DNA of 16,327 nucleotides from DAOUVR01 sp034430535 (GCA_964443325.1 CAYUCL010000043.1:1-16327), one strand, 5' to 3'. Shown: positions 7,865 through 14,535, numbered from the stretch's first letter. Numbers and translations: made by a program. Notes: generated from the letters alone by a model not told the origin.

Positions 7865-8095
7865 TACCCACAACAGGGTCAAAGCCACTTAACCGCACCT
7901 GTGCCTAGGCGCTGTCATGTCCGAAATAGTGGTTAGTTCAATATGGTCAATGACATGTTGCTGAACAATCCTGACTTTTGTGACATGGTACCGATGTAAG
8001 TCATCATTCAGTTGCCTTATAATATAGTCTAAACCTGGATTTCCCATATCAAACTGGGTGCACAGGCAAGATACTATGGTAAAATAGTGATAAGA

Positions 8096-8122
8096 GCAAT
8101 GAGGGTTAGGATGCCTCATTGC
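8096..8122. promoter_or_regulatory. Perfect 9-bp inverted repeat upstream of the ribokinase gene
   Basis: GCAATGAGG (8096-8104) and CCTCATTGC (8114-8122) are exact complements around a 9-base loop. The site lies about 50 bases upstream of the ribokinase start, with no T-run after it. It is therefore better explained as an operator for a sugar-responsive repressor, or a leader hairpin, than as a terminator. TATGGT / TAAAAT (about 8076-8085) just upstream could serve as a -10 element. Confidence 0.35.
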
Positions 8123-8170
8123 GAGTTGAAATGGGAACAGTCAGATTATTTGAGGTAACAAAACAAGTTG

Positions 8171-9112
8171 ATGTCAGTTGATTTGAAGGGGCAAGTGCTG
8201 GTTTTTGGCAGTATCAATACGGACCTCGTCACATATGTCGATGTGCTTCCCATACCGGGAGAAACAGTTACTGGCGGAAAATTCATGTCATTCCCTGGTG
8301 GTAAAGGGGCCAACCAGGCGGTAGCTGCGGCACGGGCAGGAGCAGAGGTTGAGATGTTTGGCTGTCTCGGTGATGATTCCCTCGGTAAGGAGCGGATGAT
8401 GAGCCTCGAAAACGCTGGCGTCTCCATACAGAATATCACCGTGAAAGCGGGGGTTCATTCGGGTATTGCTCAGATTATCGTGGATAAAAGGGGGGAGAAC
8501 GTTATCGCCGTTGCTCCCGGGGCTAACTCCCTGTTCAGCTTCGATGACATCACCTTCCCGGAAAACCCTCAGGGCGAGACAGTAGTATCCCTTTTTCAGA
8601 ATGAAATTCGCTAGGTAGTTACCGAAGCCATAATAACGGAGTGCAAGAAACGGAAGATGTTGGTTCTGTGGAATATAGCGCCAGCTTGTCAGGAGAAACC
8701 CTCTAGAGAAACTCTTGAAGCAGTCGATTTTCTTATCTGCAACCGACCTGAACTGGTAGCCCTTGCTGGTGAGGGTGATAACGAAACTCTCGCTCACGTG
8801 CTCCGAAGCTGGGGATCATCAAACGTCGTCATTACGCTCGGGGAAAAGGGCTCACTTCTCGTTACGGGTCAGGAGGTATACTATCAGGAAGCCTTTCCCG
8901 TCAATGTTGTGGACACGGTTGGTACCGGGGACTGTTTCTGCGGGGTCTTTGCCTGCTCACTGTCATTCGGTATGCCGGTGAATGAGTCTCTACGAAGGGC
9001 ATCGGCGGCAGCGGCGCTCTCAGCTACCATCAGGGGAGCGCAGACTTCCATGCCTTCTGCAGACGATGTAGATAGATTCATCTCTGCGACCAGAAAGGAG
9101 GAGGACAAATAA
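8171..9112 (+). pseudogene. Ribokinase-family (PfkB) sugar kinase interrupted by one in-frame TAG
   Basis: Read through a single TAG at 8612-8614 (codon 148), this frame gives a complete PfkB-family kinase of about 313 residues, the normal ribokinase length. The N-terminal half has GSINTDLV, the sugar-binding PGGKGANQAVAAARAGA and MFGCLGDD. The C-terminal half has FLICNRPEL, ITLGEKGSL and the catalytic VVDTVGTGDCFCGVFA with its GTGD aspartate. Frame is kept on both sides of the stop (FQNEIR, stop, VVTEAIITE), so no indel is involved; one base change such as CAG to TAG would explain it. As it stands the first fragment lacks the active site, so the enzyme is presumably dead. TAG ends many genes in this window, which argues against recoding. 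The start may be ATG 8171 or TTG 8168 (GAGGT at 8152-8156). It overlaps the next gene by one base. Confidence 0.85.
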
Positions 9113-10434
9113 TGGCAGTACTCGAAGAACTGATCGAGCTTATCCGCTATGAGATTGTGCAAAGGCGTGAAGAAGGGTGCGATGTGGCAGCAATTGAGGA
9201 ACGCATTGAGCATGTCTTGAGAAGGAGCAACGAATTGCGAGGGATAGAACTCTACGCTATCCTGAGCGACCTCGAAAGCCTGCAACCCGCAGAGTCGTTT
9301 CCCTGTATAGAACCATCCACGCTGGCTGAGATCCGTGCCGAACGTCCCGATGGACCGCGCCGTATGCAATTGAATCTCACGGATGCCCAGCTGTTTGACC
9401 GCATTCACGGGGCATGGTTGGGACGAGCTGCCGGCTGCACCCTGGGAAAGCCAGTGGAAGGCTGGCACAAAGATCAAATTGATAGTTATCTTCAGTTCGC
9501 CGAGGCACTGCCACTGGACGACTACCTCCCTCTGGTGGATGGACATCCCGAGGGACTGAAGCCGAGTTTTCCAGATTGCACCCGCGGCGGAATTCACTGC
9601 ATGGCACGTGACGATGACATGGACTACACGATACTAGGACTGCATGTCCTGGAGAGGCATGGGCCGGACTTCACGTCACGCAACGTAGCCAATACCTGGC
9701 TCAGTCGACTGCCCTACTATCTTACCTACACAGCAGAAAGGGCGGCATACCGTAATCTGGTAAACAGCTTGTGGCCCCCCGAATCTGCCACGCACCACAA
9801 TCCCTTCCGTGAGTGGATTGGCGCCCAGATCCGCGCTGATAGTTGGGGTTATGCCGCTCCCGGCTGGCCTGAGAAAGCCGCCGAGTTTGCCTTCCGGGAT
9901 GCAGCGGTCTCCCACGTTAAGAATGGTATCTACGGTGAAATGTTCGTTGCCGCAATGCTGGCAGCTTCGTTTGTAACCAGTGATGTGGAAGAGGTTATCA
10001 GGATTGGTCTCTCTGAGATTCCCAGAAACTCTCGCCTTGCCGAAGCTGTCAGAAACACGGTTAAATGGAGCAAGGAACTGACTGGTTGGGAACAGATCTG
10101 GGCTAAAATCAATGAGATGTATGGCCACTATCACGCGGTTCATACGATTAACAACGCTGCGCTCGTGGTGATGGGACTGATGGTCGCTCAGCGTGATTAC
10201 GAGAAAAGTATTGTCCTTGCTGTGCGTTGTGGATGGGATACTGACTGCAACGGTGCCACCGCCGGTTCGGTTTGCGGGATGATGCTCGGTTGTGACGCGC
10301 TTCCCTCAAAATGGGTGGGGGTGTTGAACGACCGCCTCATCAGTGCTGTACGGGGATTCAGCGAATGCAAAATTTCAGACCTTGCGAAACGCAGTCATGA
10401 AATTGCCAGGAAGGTTATCACAGCGGCCAAATAA
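9112..10434 (+). CDS. ADP-ribosylglycohydrolase (ARH/DraG) family protein
   Basis: This is a 440-residue member of the ADP-ribosylglycohydrolase superfamily, whose dinuclear magnesium site cleaves N- or O-glycosidic bonds of ribose. The family opening FDRIHGAWLGRAAGCTLGKPVEGW lies at about 95-118. The first acidic metal motif is ARDDDMDYT (165-173), and the second metal/ribose motif is GWDTDCNGATAGSVCG (374-389). All expected acidic residues are present, so it should be active. The first 85 or so residues are an extra, charged, helical extension of unknown role. The ATG shares its A with the TAA of the ribokinase frame (TAATG), indicating an operon. Together the pair would release ribose from a glycoside and phosphorylate it, which is inference; with the kinase broken the pathway would stop at free sugar. 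Protein de-ADP-ribosylation is an alternative. Confidence 0.88.
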   Translation: MAVLEELIELIRYEIVQRREEGCDVAAIEERIEHVLRRSNELRGIELYAILSDLESLQPAESFPCIEPSTLAEIRAERPDGPRRMQLNLTDAQLFDRIHGAWLGRAAGCTLGKPVEGWHKDQIDSYLQFAEALPLDDYLPLVDGHPEGLKPSFPDCTRGGIHCMARDDDMDYTILGLHVLERHGPDFTSRNVANTWLSRLPYYLTYTAERAAYRNLVNSLWPPESATHHNPFREWIGAQIRADSWGYAAPGWPEKAAEFAFRDAAVSHVKNGIYGEMFVAAMLAASFVTSDVEEVIRIGLSEIPRNSRLAEAVRNTVKWSKELTGWEQIWAKINEMYGHYHAVHTINNAALVVMGLMVAQRDYEKSIVLAVRCGWDTDCNGATAGSVCGMMLGCDALPSKWVGVLNDRLISAVRGFSECKISDLAKRSHEIARKVITAAK

Positions 10435-10647
10435 CTTAGCAACCTGATAGCATCTGCCGTTTCAATGACACTTCATGGCTTATTGTTGCTCCGTGCTGAC
10501 TTACTGACAACACCGAGTCCTATTTGCCTGTGTGACCGATCCGTGTTGCACAACAACTCAGAACGTGACCTCTCTCACCCAACAACTGCTGCAAATGAGA
10601 CGTAGAATCAGGCTACAGTACATCCAGATCCACTCTTGGCGCTTCTG

Positions 10648-11817
10648 CTAAGCCATGAACCAATCCATATTTGCGTATGCGTCGGCCAAACGACTCATCG
10701 CTTGAATGAAGGCTTCAGTGTCCTTGTCTGACGAAATGGCTGACTTGTACTCTCTCAACCCATCATCGTCGAATCGCACATCAAGCCCCGCGTCAATTAT
10801 TTTGAAGGGCCTTGCGAACTTCGTCGCACGAAGCAGATACTCCACCTCGTCAAAAACAGCACAAATATGCGAGTAGGTATCTTTCGCTATGGGGAAAAAG
10901 GAGGAGTAGTAGATGCTATTTTTATACTCTGAGAGAGATATGGGTATTGCACCCACCACTGGCGTGTGTACATAGAGCGAAGCACCAGACTTGTCAAAAT
11001 ACCCGTGAGTCAGAGGGTTCCGGTATTTCTCCTTTATTTTCTGAAGTTGATTGTATGCCCTCTTTGCATCGCGATCCGTGTCGGGTTTCAGAATCCGATT
11101 GTACTTGGTTGTCCAATCGGAGCGCATTAGGTCTTCCAAGGTTTCTGTTGTCCTGTCGAAATCACAGAATGGTAAGAGCAAGACGAGTACATGTTCCAAC
11201 CAACTATAGAAGGCATCCAGCATCGCATGAGCGTAGTGGAAGCCTCTACGCTCCCACTCGACACTTGCGTTAATCCGGTCAACCACCTTATGGAAATCCT
11301 GCGGGCCAGGTTGTGGTAATGCAACAGAATTCTGGAACGCTTCCTCAGCCAGTTCACGAAAATGCATGTAGGCATCATGCATAATGTAATGCTTGTTCAC
11401 TACCGACACTTCGCCTAGACCGATCCTCTCTGCAAGAATAGGCGTGAGCAGCTTGTCGGCGATTCTTATGCCTTTGTTCAGTTGCTTCATCATCTGCTTC
11501 GCTGAATTCGTCGCATGGCTATCCGCAGCGATTGCTGCGACCTGCAGGCCGAACTTCTGATGTGAGATCATGAACGGGGTTCCCTGATATAACAACGGGA
11601 TAGACCATGCCAGTTTTTCGTCCTTACCGTAATAATCAAAGTCTAGCAAAGAGACAAGAGTTAAAAAGACCATGAATGGTAGGGGTAGCTCAGGTGTTTC
11701 GAAAGGAATCGTGGCAAGATCATATACGCTTGAGTGATTTGGAAACGCCGCTTTGCCCGGGCGAAAATCCCTCATGCACATCTTCAGGTTGTCTAGTAGC
11801 TTCGATTTAGAAGGCAT
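10648..11817 (-). CDS. Unrecognised protein with a HEPN-like RNxxxH motif
   Basis: I do not recognise this 389-residue protein as a whole. Residues about 185-310 are helical and contain YRNPLTHG, with Arg266, Asn267 and His271 matching the RNxxxH signature of HEPN-domain RNases. It is preceded by a long helix (FYSWLEHVLVLLLPF) and a basic one (AYNQLQKIKEKY), the usual HEPN layout. HEPN proteins act as RNases in toxin-antitoxin, abortive-infection and CRISPR systems, and some Apea-like members are defence proteins. The N-terminal half is alpha-helical with a hydrophobic stretch (PFMVFLTLVSLLDF, about 47-60) but no clear signal peptide. No antitoxin partner is adjacent: the upstream neighbour on this strand lies 470 bases away. 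It is convergent with the ADP-ribosylglycohydrolase gene. The ribosome-binding site is weak (GAGC ahead of the ATG). Confidence 0.65.
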   Translation of the reverse strand: MPSKSKLLDNLKMCMRDFRPGKAAFPNHSSVYDLATIPFETPELPLPFMVFLTLVSLLDFDYYGKDEKLAWSIPLLYQGTPFMISHQKFGLQVAAIAADSHATNSAKQMMKQLNKGIRIADKLLTPILAERIGLGEVSVVNKHYIMHDAYMHFRELAEEAFQNSVALPQPGPQDFHKVVDRINASVEWERRGFHYAHAMLDAFYSWLEHVLVLLLPFCDFDRTTETLEDLMRSDWTTKYNRILKPDTDRDAKRAYNQLQKIKEKYRNPLTHGYFDKSGASLYVHTPVVGAIPISLSEYKNSIYYSSFFPIAKDTYSHICAVFDEVEYLLRATKFARPFKIIDAGLDVRFDDDGLREYKSAISSDKDTEAFIQAMSRLADAYANMDWFMA

Positions 11818-12287
11818 ATGATAAGCTCATTAGTTCCGCTATAGACCATGTTTAGCACCTTCATTTTACGCTTGGCTTTCGCCCCTGGCAATGCAATCCT
11901 TAGCCTCCGATTTCAGAATGTGGAAAGCGTCAACTTCCTCCACAAGACGGGACATATGACCACCTTTGCCTAGGGAGAACGCTCTCCTTCAATAGGCACT
12001 CGGTCAATGGGCAGAATCGAAGCTCTCTTGTTTCACGGATAGTCGTACCTGCGCACTACCGTAGGTAGCATCACTAGCGGGTCGCGCAGCGAAGGTCACC
12101 TTTGTCCATTTTGTTCAACTTGCTCCAAAACGCTTCGGTGGTCATCCTCTTTTCACCAACTCGACCTTAATGACCCCAAGCAAACCTCTTAGCGAAGGTG
12201 ATTGCGTCAAGCAGCCTTTGAGTGTGTAATTCGATACGCGGCTGGCGCTTAGTTCTAGGCTTTGTTTTTGGTGGCCAATGACCATGG
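11818..12287. other. 470-base gap with possible gene remnants on the minus strand
   Basis: No intact gene is visible. On the minus strand a stretch just downstream of the 213-residue gene translates to protein-like sequence (IELHTQRLLDAITFAKRF, about 12170-12230) ending at a stop. A 23-codon frame at 12074-12145 follows it, beginning MTTEAFWSKLNKMDKGDLR and directly abutting GAGG. Neither is recognisable and both may be pieces of a decayed gene. The hairpin CTACC/GGTAG (about 12056-12068) is too small to interpret. Confidence 0.35.
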
Positions 12288-12929
12288 CTAAGTATCGTAT
12301 GTCCGTTTATCGATCCAATCAGTAAACACCATCATGATTCGCCCCATCCATATCATCACGGGTCTGAGCATTTGGAGTTCATATTCATCTGGCTCCCATA
12401 TAATCGTACTCTTCTGCAAACCCAGTTGTTCTACCAACTGATAGAGATCTTCAGGCTCGTACCAAAGCAAGAAAGGATTCTTGATCACCTCATCAAACGC
12501 TTCGCCTTTCTCATCCAGACTGGTCGTAGCTTTCGAATCATAATCCTGGCTTGAATCCCTGTGTTGCCAGACTATACGGGAAAGACGCTCAGAATCGTAG
12601 TAATTAGTAACCCTACTGAGTTCTTCATCCACAACGTCATCAATGCCCCAGTAACGGCGTGAACTCCTGTCCTGATAGAAGTCATTCCAGAGAGGAACGA
12701 ATCGGGCTTGGTGTTCCATGAACCAGGACCGCAGACTCTGATATTTGAGCTCGTCGATGTTGGTTGGCGGTGGAGGCAAGTAGGCGGGATCTTCCGTGCC
12801 GGTGATTTCATTAACAAATCCGACTAGTTCCAACCAGTTTGCTGCCCAATCAGAAACCAGATCCCCTTCCACCCGAGAATACGTTTCCCTAGCCATGCCT
12901 GTTGATACCTTTCTAACCCGGTTTGCCAT
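12288..12929 (-). CDS. Hypothetical protein, tryptophan- and acid-rich
   Basis: This 213-residue protein belongs to no family I can name. It is rich in Trp, Tyr and Asp/Glu, has a proline run (AYLPPPPTNIDEL, about 48-60), and ends with a hydrophobic-amphipathic helix (LRPVMIWMGRIMMVFTDWID). It lacks a signal peptide and has no cysteines. The start is uncertain. ATG 12929 has only a poor ribosome-binding site (ATGGGC), while ATG 12896 has AAAGGT 11 bases upstream. It lies between the HEPN-like gene and a small membrane peptide on the same strand, with gaps on both sides that argue against a tight operon. Reality is supported by length and sustained non-random composition; antisense frames over it are shorter and low-quality. 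Confidence 0.6.
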   Translation of the reverse strand: MANRVRKVSTGMARETYSRVEGDLVSDWAANWLELVGFVNEITGTEDPAYLPPPPTNIDELKYQSLRSWFMEHQARFVPLWNDFYQDRSSRRYWGIDDVVDEELSRVTNYYDSERLSRIVWQHRDSSQDYDSKATTSLDEKGEAFDEVIKNPFLLWYEPEDLYQLVEQLGLQKSTIIWEPDEYELQMLRPVMIWMGRIMMVFTDWIDKRTYDT

Positions 12930-12971
12930 TGCCCATTATGTGCAATATGGTCAAGCTGCAGCGGGCCCGAC

Positions 12972-13082
12972 TTAGTCAATCCCCATTGCCCAAAGACCCA
13001 CGAACATCAGAGCGCACAGAATTGCGATGCAGATAATGCCCAGAATCCAGCGTTTCTCTTGAGAAAACAGATTTAACCTCAT
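12972..13082 (-). CDS. 36-residue single-span membrane peptide
   Basis: From the ATG at 13082 this encodes MRLNLFSQEKRW followed by one hydrophobic helix (ILGIICIAILCALMFVGLWA, residues 13-32) and a short end, MGID. An excellent ribosome-binding site, AGGAGGTG (13089-13096 on the minus strand), sits 6-7 bases before that ATG. That makes a real small protein much more likely than the longer frame starting at 13163. The positive N-terminus predicts the N-terminus inside and the C-terminus out. The function is unknown; such peptides can be regulators of membrane proteins or type I toxins. It lies immediately upstream of the 213-residue gene, and its own upstream DNA is repetitive. A -10-like TATACT is on the minus strand near 13127-13132. 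Confidence 0.6.
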   Translation of the reverse strand: MRLNLFSQEKRWILGIICIAILCALMFVGLWAMGID

Positions 13083-13133
13083 TTTTGCACCTCCTCTTAA
13101 ATGTGTACTTTGTAAGGTCTCGTAATTTAGTAT

Positions 13134-13178
13134 AATTTTAGCCTCAATTTTCGCTTTTTCCAAGACTTTCTATTCGTG
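13134..13178. repeat. Imperfect ~46-bp repeat, copy 1
   Basis: This segment starts AATTTTAGCCTCA and ends CTTTCTATTCGTGG. It recurs at 13350-13396 in the same orientation, with exact identity at both ends (12 and 8 or more bases) and drift in the middle. Read on the minus strand it lies directly upstream of the promoter and leader region of the small membrane peptide. Confidence 0.6.
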
Positions 13179-13256
13179 GTTTTGGCGACCTTAAAGTAAT
13201 CCGTTCTCGCTTTGAAAGAGCATCCTAAAACACTTATTGTCAATGTTAAAGTAATT

Positions 13257-13441
13257 TTGCAGTATTCCTTCTTTATTATAGAACCCCACCTTGCAGCACT
13301 CCTTCTTTACTATATAACCAAACCTTGCCACACTTTTCACTTCCAGTGGAATTTTAGCCTCATTTTACGCTACCATAACTCTCTTTTCTATTCGTGAATT
13401 CGGCAGTTTGCCACAAAGCCTCTGTACTATAAAACCGCACC
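13257..13441. repeat. Three copies of a 34-bp repeat
   Basis: Copies lie at 13257-13290, 13291-13324 (directly adjacent) and 13408-13441. Each begins TTGC(A/C), has a pyrimidine-rich middle (CTTCTTTA in the first two, CCTCTGTA in the third), then TATA with AACC and ends ACC. A partial fourth copy begins at 13325 with TTGCCACAC. On the minus strand each contains a TATA(A/G)T, so they could also be repeated promoter-like elements. No spacers of equal length separate them, so this is not a CRISPR array. Confidence 0.65.
13350..13396. repeat. Imperfect ~46-bp repeat, copy 2
   Basis: This is the second copy of the segment at 13134-13178. It starts AATTTTAGCCTCA and ends TTTCTATTCGTGA. It is nested between the second and third 34-bp repeats, so the whole region appears built by local duplication. 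Confidence 0.6.
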
Positions 13442-13501
13442 TTACCATAACTTGCCACAGTGCCGCCACACTTTGCCACAATATCACCACACTTTGCCAC
13501 A
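13408..13501. repeat. Iteron-like TTGCCACA repeats at 21-bp spacing
   Basis: TTGCCACA occurs on the same strand at 13408, 13452, 13473 and 13494, and also at 13325. The last three are exactly 21 bases apart, and the final two share a 15-base identity (CCACACTTTGCCACA at 13466-13480 and 13487-13501). Spacing of two helical turns puts the sites on one DNA face, as in replication-origin iterons or arrays for one DNA-binding protein. Confidence 0.6.
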
Positions 13502-13527
13502 CCGTTGACACACTGTTTTCAAGCCCT

Positions 13528-13630
13528 GCAGCAAAGTTTGCAGTAAATTTTGTGGCAGTTCTTCTGGAGCCTGTGGAATGACTTCCGTGGGGAAATATCC
13601 CTGCTAGAGGGCTTACTGCAATTTTGCTGC
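13528..13630. repeat. Long inverted repeat with structured loop, possible ncRNA
   Basis: Positions 13528-13546 (GCAGCAAAGTTTGCAGTAA) and 13613-13630 (TTACTGCAATTTTGCTGC) are complementary apart from a one-base bulge and one substitution, separated by 66 bases. The loop itself holds small hairpins (GGAA/TTCC, GGG/CCC, CCCT/AGGG). A further perfect 7-bp hairpin, GCGCAGC/GCTGCGC (13662-13687), and a terminator (13753-13787) follow. This would fit a structured RNA of up to about 260 nt. A decayed element with inverted ends is the alternative. Confidence 0.4.
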
Positions 13631-13752
13631 GGTAGATTCTAGAGGTGTGCAGGATCCTTCTGCGCAGCTTCTGGTTGGTTGCTGCGCCTCTTGAGATTAT
13701 TGTGCTCCCATAGGTCACTGCTTTCATAACATCAAGATGTATAATTGGGCAC

Positions 13753-13787
13753 AAAAAGGGGCCGGGCATTCATAGGATACCCGGCCC
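13753..13787 (-). terminator. Strong Rho-independent terminator of the phage-like operon
   Basis: GGGCCGGG (13759-13766) and CCCGGCCC (13780-13787) form a perfect 8-bp GC stem around a 13-base loop. Read on the minus strand the stem is followed by CTTTTT. It lies 5 bases beyond the stop of the last minus-strand gene. On the plus strand the tail is TTATATTAT, so it may act weakly in that direction too. Confidence 0.85.
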
Positions 13788-13792
13788 TTATA

Positions 13793-14275
13793 TTATAGGC
13801 CCAAGGCCAATTGCTTTGGGCGCCTGGCCTCGGCTTCTGCCCTGGCCCTGGCTTTGTCCGCCCTGGTCTTCACCTCTCTTCCCTTTACCCTTTTGTGCCA
13901 CAGCCACTCCTTTAGCTCCTTAAGAAGGCCCAGCCTGTAGCTATCAAGGCTCTCTTTCCTGAGCTCCTGCGGTACTTTATCTCCCATCACCCTGGTCAAG
14001 AGATACTGGTAGATATCTATCCAGTCGGAGGCCATAGGCTGAGAAAGGGAGGCGTTGGAGACATAGGCCAGGGCCTCGGCGTCGGTGGCGATTCCTTCCT
14101 CGCCCTTAATCAGTTGAGCCAGGCGCTGCATCTTTATCTCCCCCTTGAGCCAGTCGGGCAGTACGTCAGCCCAGCTCGGGTCAAACACAACGATGGGATT
14201 GGTAAGAGCGCCCACCAGGGCGTCGATCTGCTTGTCTATTCGATTGTACAGCTTCTTAACCTCCCTTCTGTTCAA
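13793..14275 (-). CDS. Hypothetical protein, last gene of phage-like operon
   Basis: This protein of up to 160 residues has no family I recognise. It is helical and has a well-formed central part (DPSWADVLPDWLKGEIKMQRLAQLI) and a basic, Arg/Ala/Glu-rich C-terminal tail (about 128-152: VKTRADKARARAEAEARRPK) that could bind nucleic acid. The start is in doubt. The most upstream candidate is TTG 14275, just after an in-frame stop and without a ribosome-binding site. A good site, AAGGGAGG (14259-14266), lies 8 bases before CTG 14251 (codon 9), and the surrounding bases align with the leaders of the other genes of this operon. CTG at 14251, giving 152 residues, therefore may be the true start. A terminator follows immediately. 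Confidence 0.6.
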   Translation of the reverse strand: MNRREVKKLYNRIDKQIDALVGALTNPIVVFDPSWADVLPDWLKGEIKMQRLAQLIKGEEGIATDAEALAYVSNASLSQPMASDWIDIYQYLLTRVMGDKVPQELRKESLDSYRLGLLKELKEWLWHKRVKGREVKTRADKARARAEAEARRPKQLALGL

Positions 14276-14318
14276 TTCTTAAACATAGTCCGGGGACATT
14301 TCTTACGAGTGTCAGCCG

Positions 14319-14531
14319 CTATTTTGTTTGTTCTCTCTTCGCCCACCACTCCTCGAGACTAAGGATGTCGGTCAGAACATGGACATCCCCACAATCTATC
14401 GTCACTGCGGGGAAACCGCTCTGGTGCTCCTTTATGGACACAGGCACACCCAGCTTGAAAAGGGTATCTATTTTCAAATACACCCTTTCCTTTTCCGCAT
14501 TTGGCTCTTGCATGATGTCATCTCGCTTCAC
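14319..14531 (-). CDS. Small hypothetical phage-like protein
   Basis: This 70-residue acidic, soluble protein reads MKRDDIMQEPNAEKERVYLK at its start and has a beta-like middle (GFPAVTIDCGDVHVLTDILS) and a basic end (WWAKREQTK). No family is recognised. The start is GTG 14531, preceded at good distance by GGGGGTGA (14537-14544), part of a leader shared with the neighbouring genes. Short length, strong ribosome-binding site and position inside a same-strand run of small genes are typical of phage early regions. Confidence 0.6.
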   Translation of the reverse strand: MKRDDIMQEPNAEKERVYLKIDTLFKLGVPVSIKEHQSGFPAVTIDCGDVHVLTDILSLEEWWAKREQTK

Positions 14532-14535
14532 ATCA

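Larger units (their letters stand above)
7173..8170. other. About 1 kb without a convincing gene; GTTGC/GCAAC motif cluster
   Basis: No reading frame here shows a protein family, and the longer ones overlap each other on both strands. The best small candidate is a 50-residue ORF at 7334-7486 (+), starting MDIVVEAKEVMCDFHFLGVP, with AGGTGA just upstream; its reality is uncertain. From 7609 to 7864 the DNA is studded with GTTGC or its complement, often as a palindrome. An inverted repeat at 8096-8122 lies ahead of the ribokinase gene. The remainder shows nothing I can name. The stretch could be a decayed insertion boundary. Confidence 0.5.

Noticed and set aside
8612..8614. Amber codon as a pyrrolysine or other sense codon
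   Set aside because: TAG is the most common stop in the window (about ten genes), and sugar kinases have no known need for such a residue there.
8884..9597. Long minus-strand frame of 237 residues
   Set aside because: It lies antisense to the strongly supported kinase and ADP-ribosylglycohydrolase genes and has no recognisable motif.
10812..11273. Plus-strand frame of 153 residues
   Set aside because: It is antisense to the HEPN-like gene, with an irregular, Arg/Ser/His-rich composition typical of a shadow frame.
13257..13501. CRISPR array
   Set aside because: Repeats are directly adjacent or irregularly spaced, vary in sequence, and lack uniform spacers; no cas gene is present.
13365..13769. 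Minus-strand frame of 134 residues with WQSV repeats
   Set aside because: The WQSV periodicity is just the translation of the 21-bp DNA repeat; the frame crosses the inverted repeat and begins inside the terminator.
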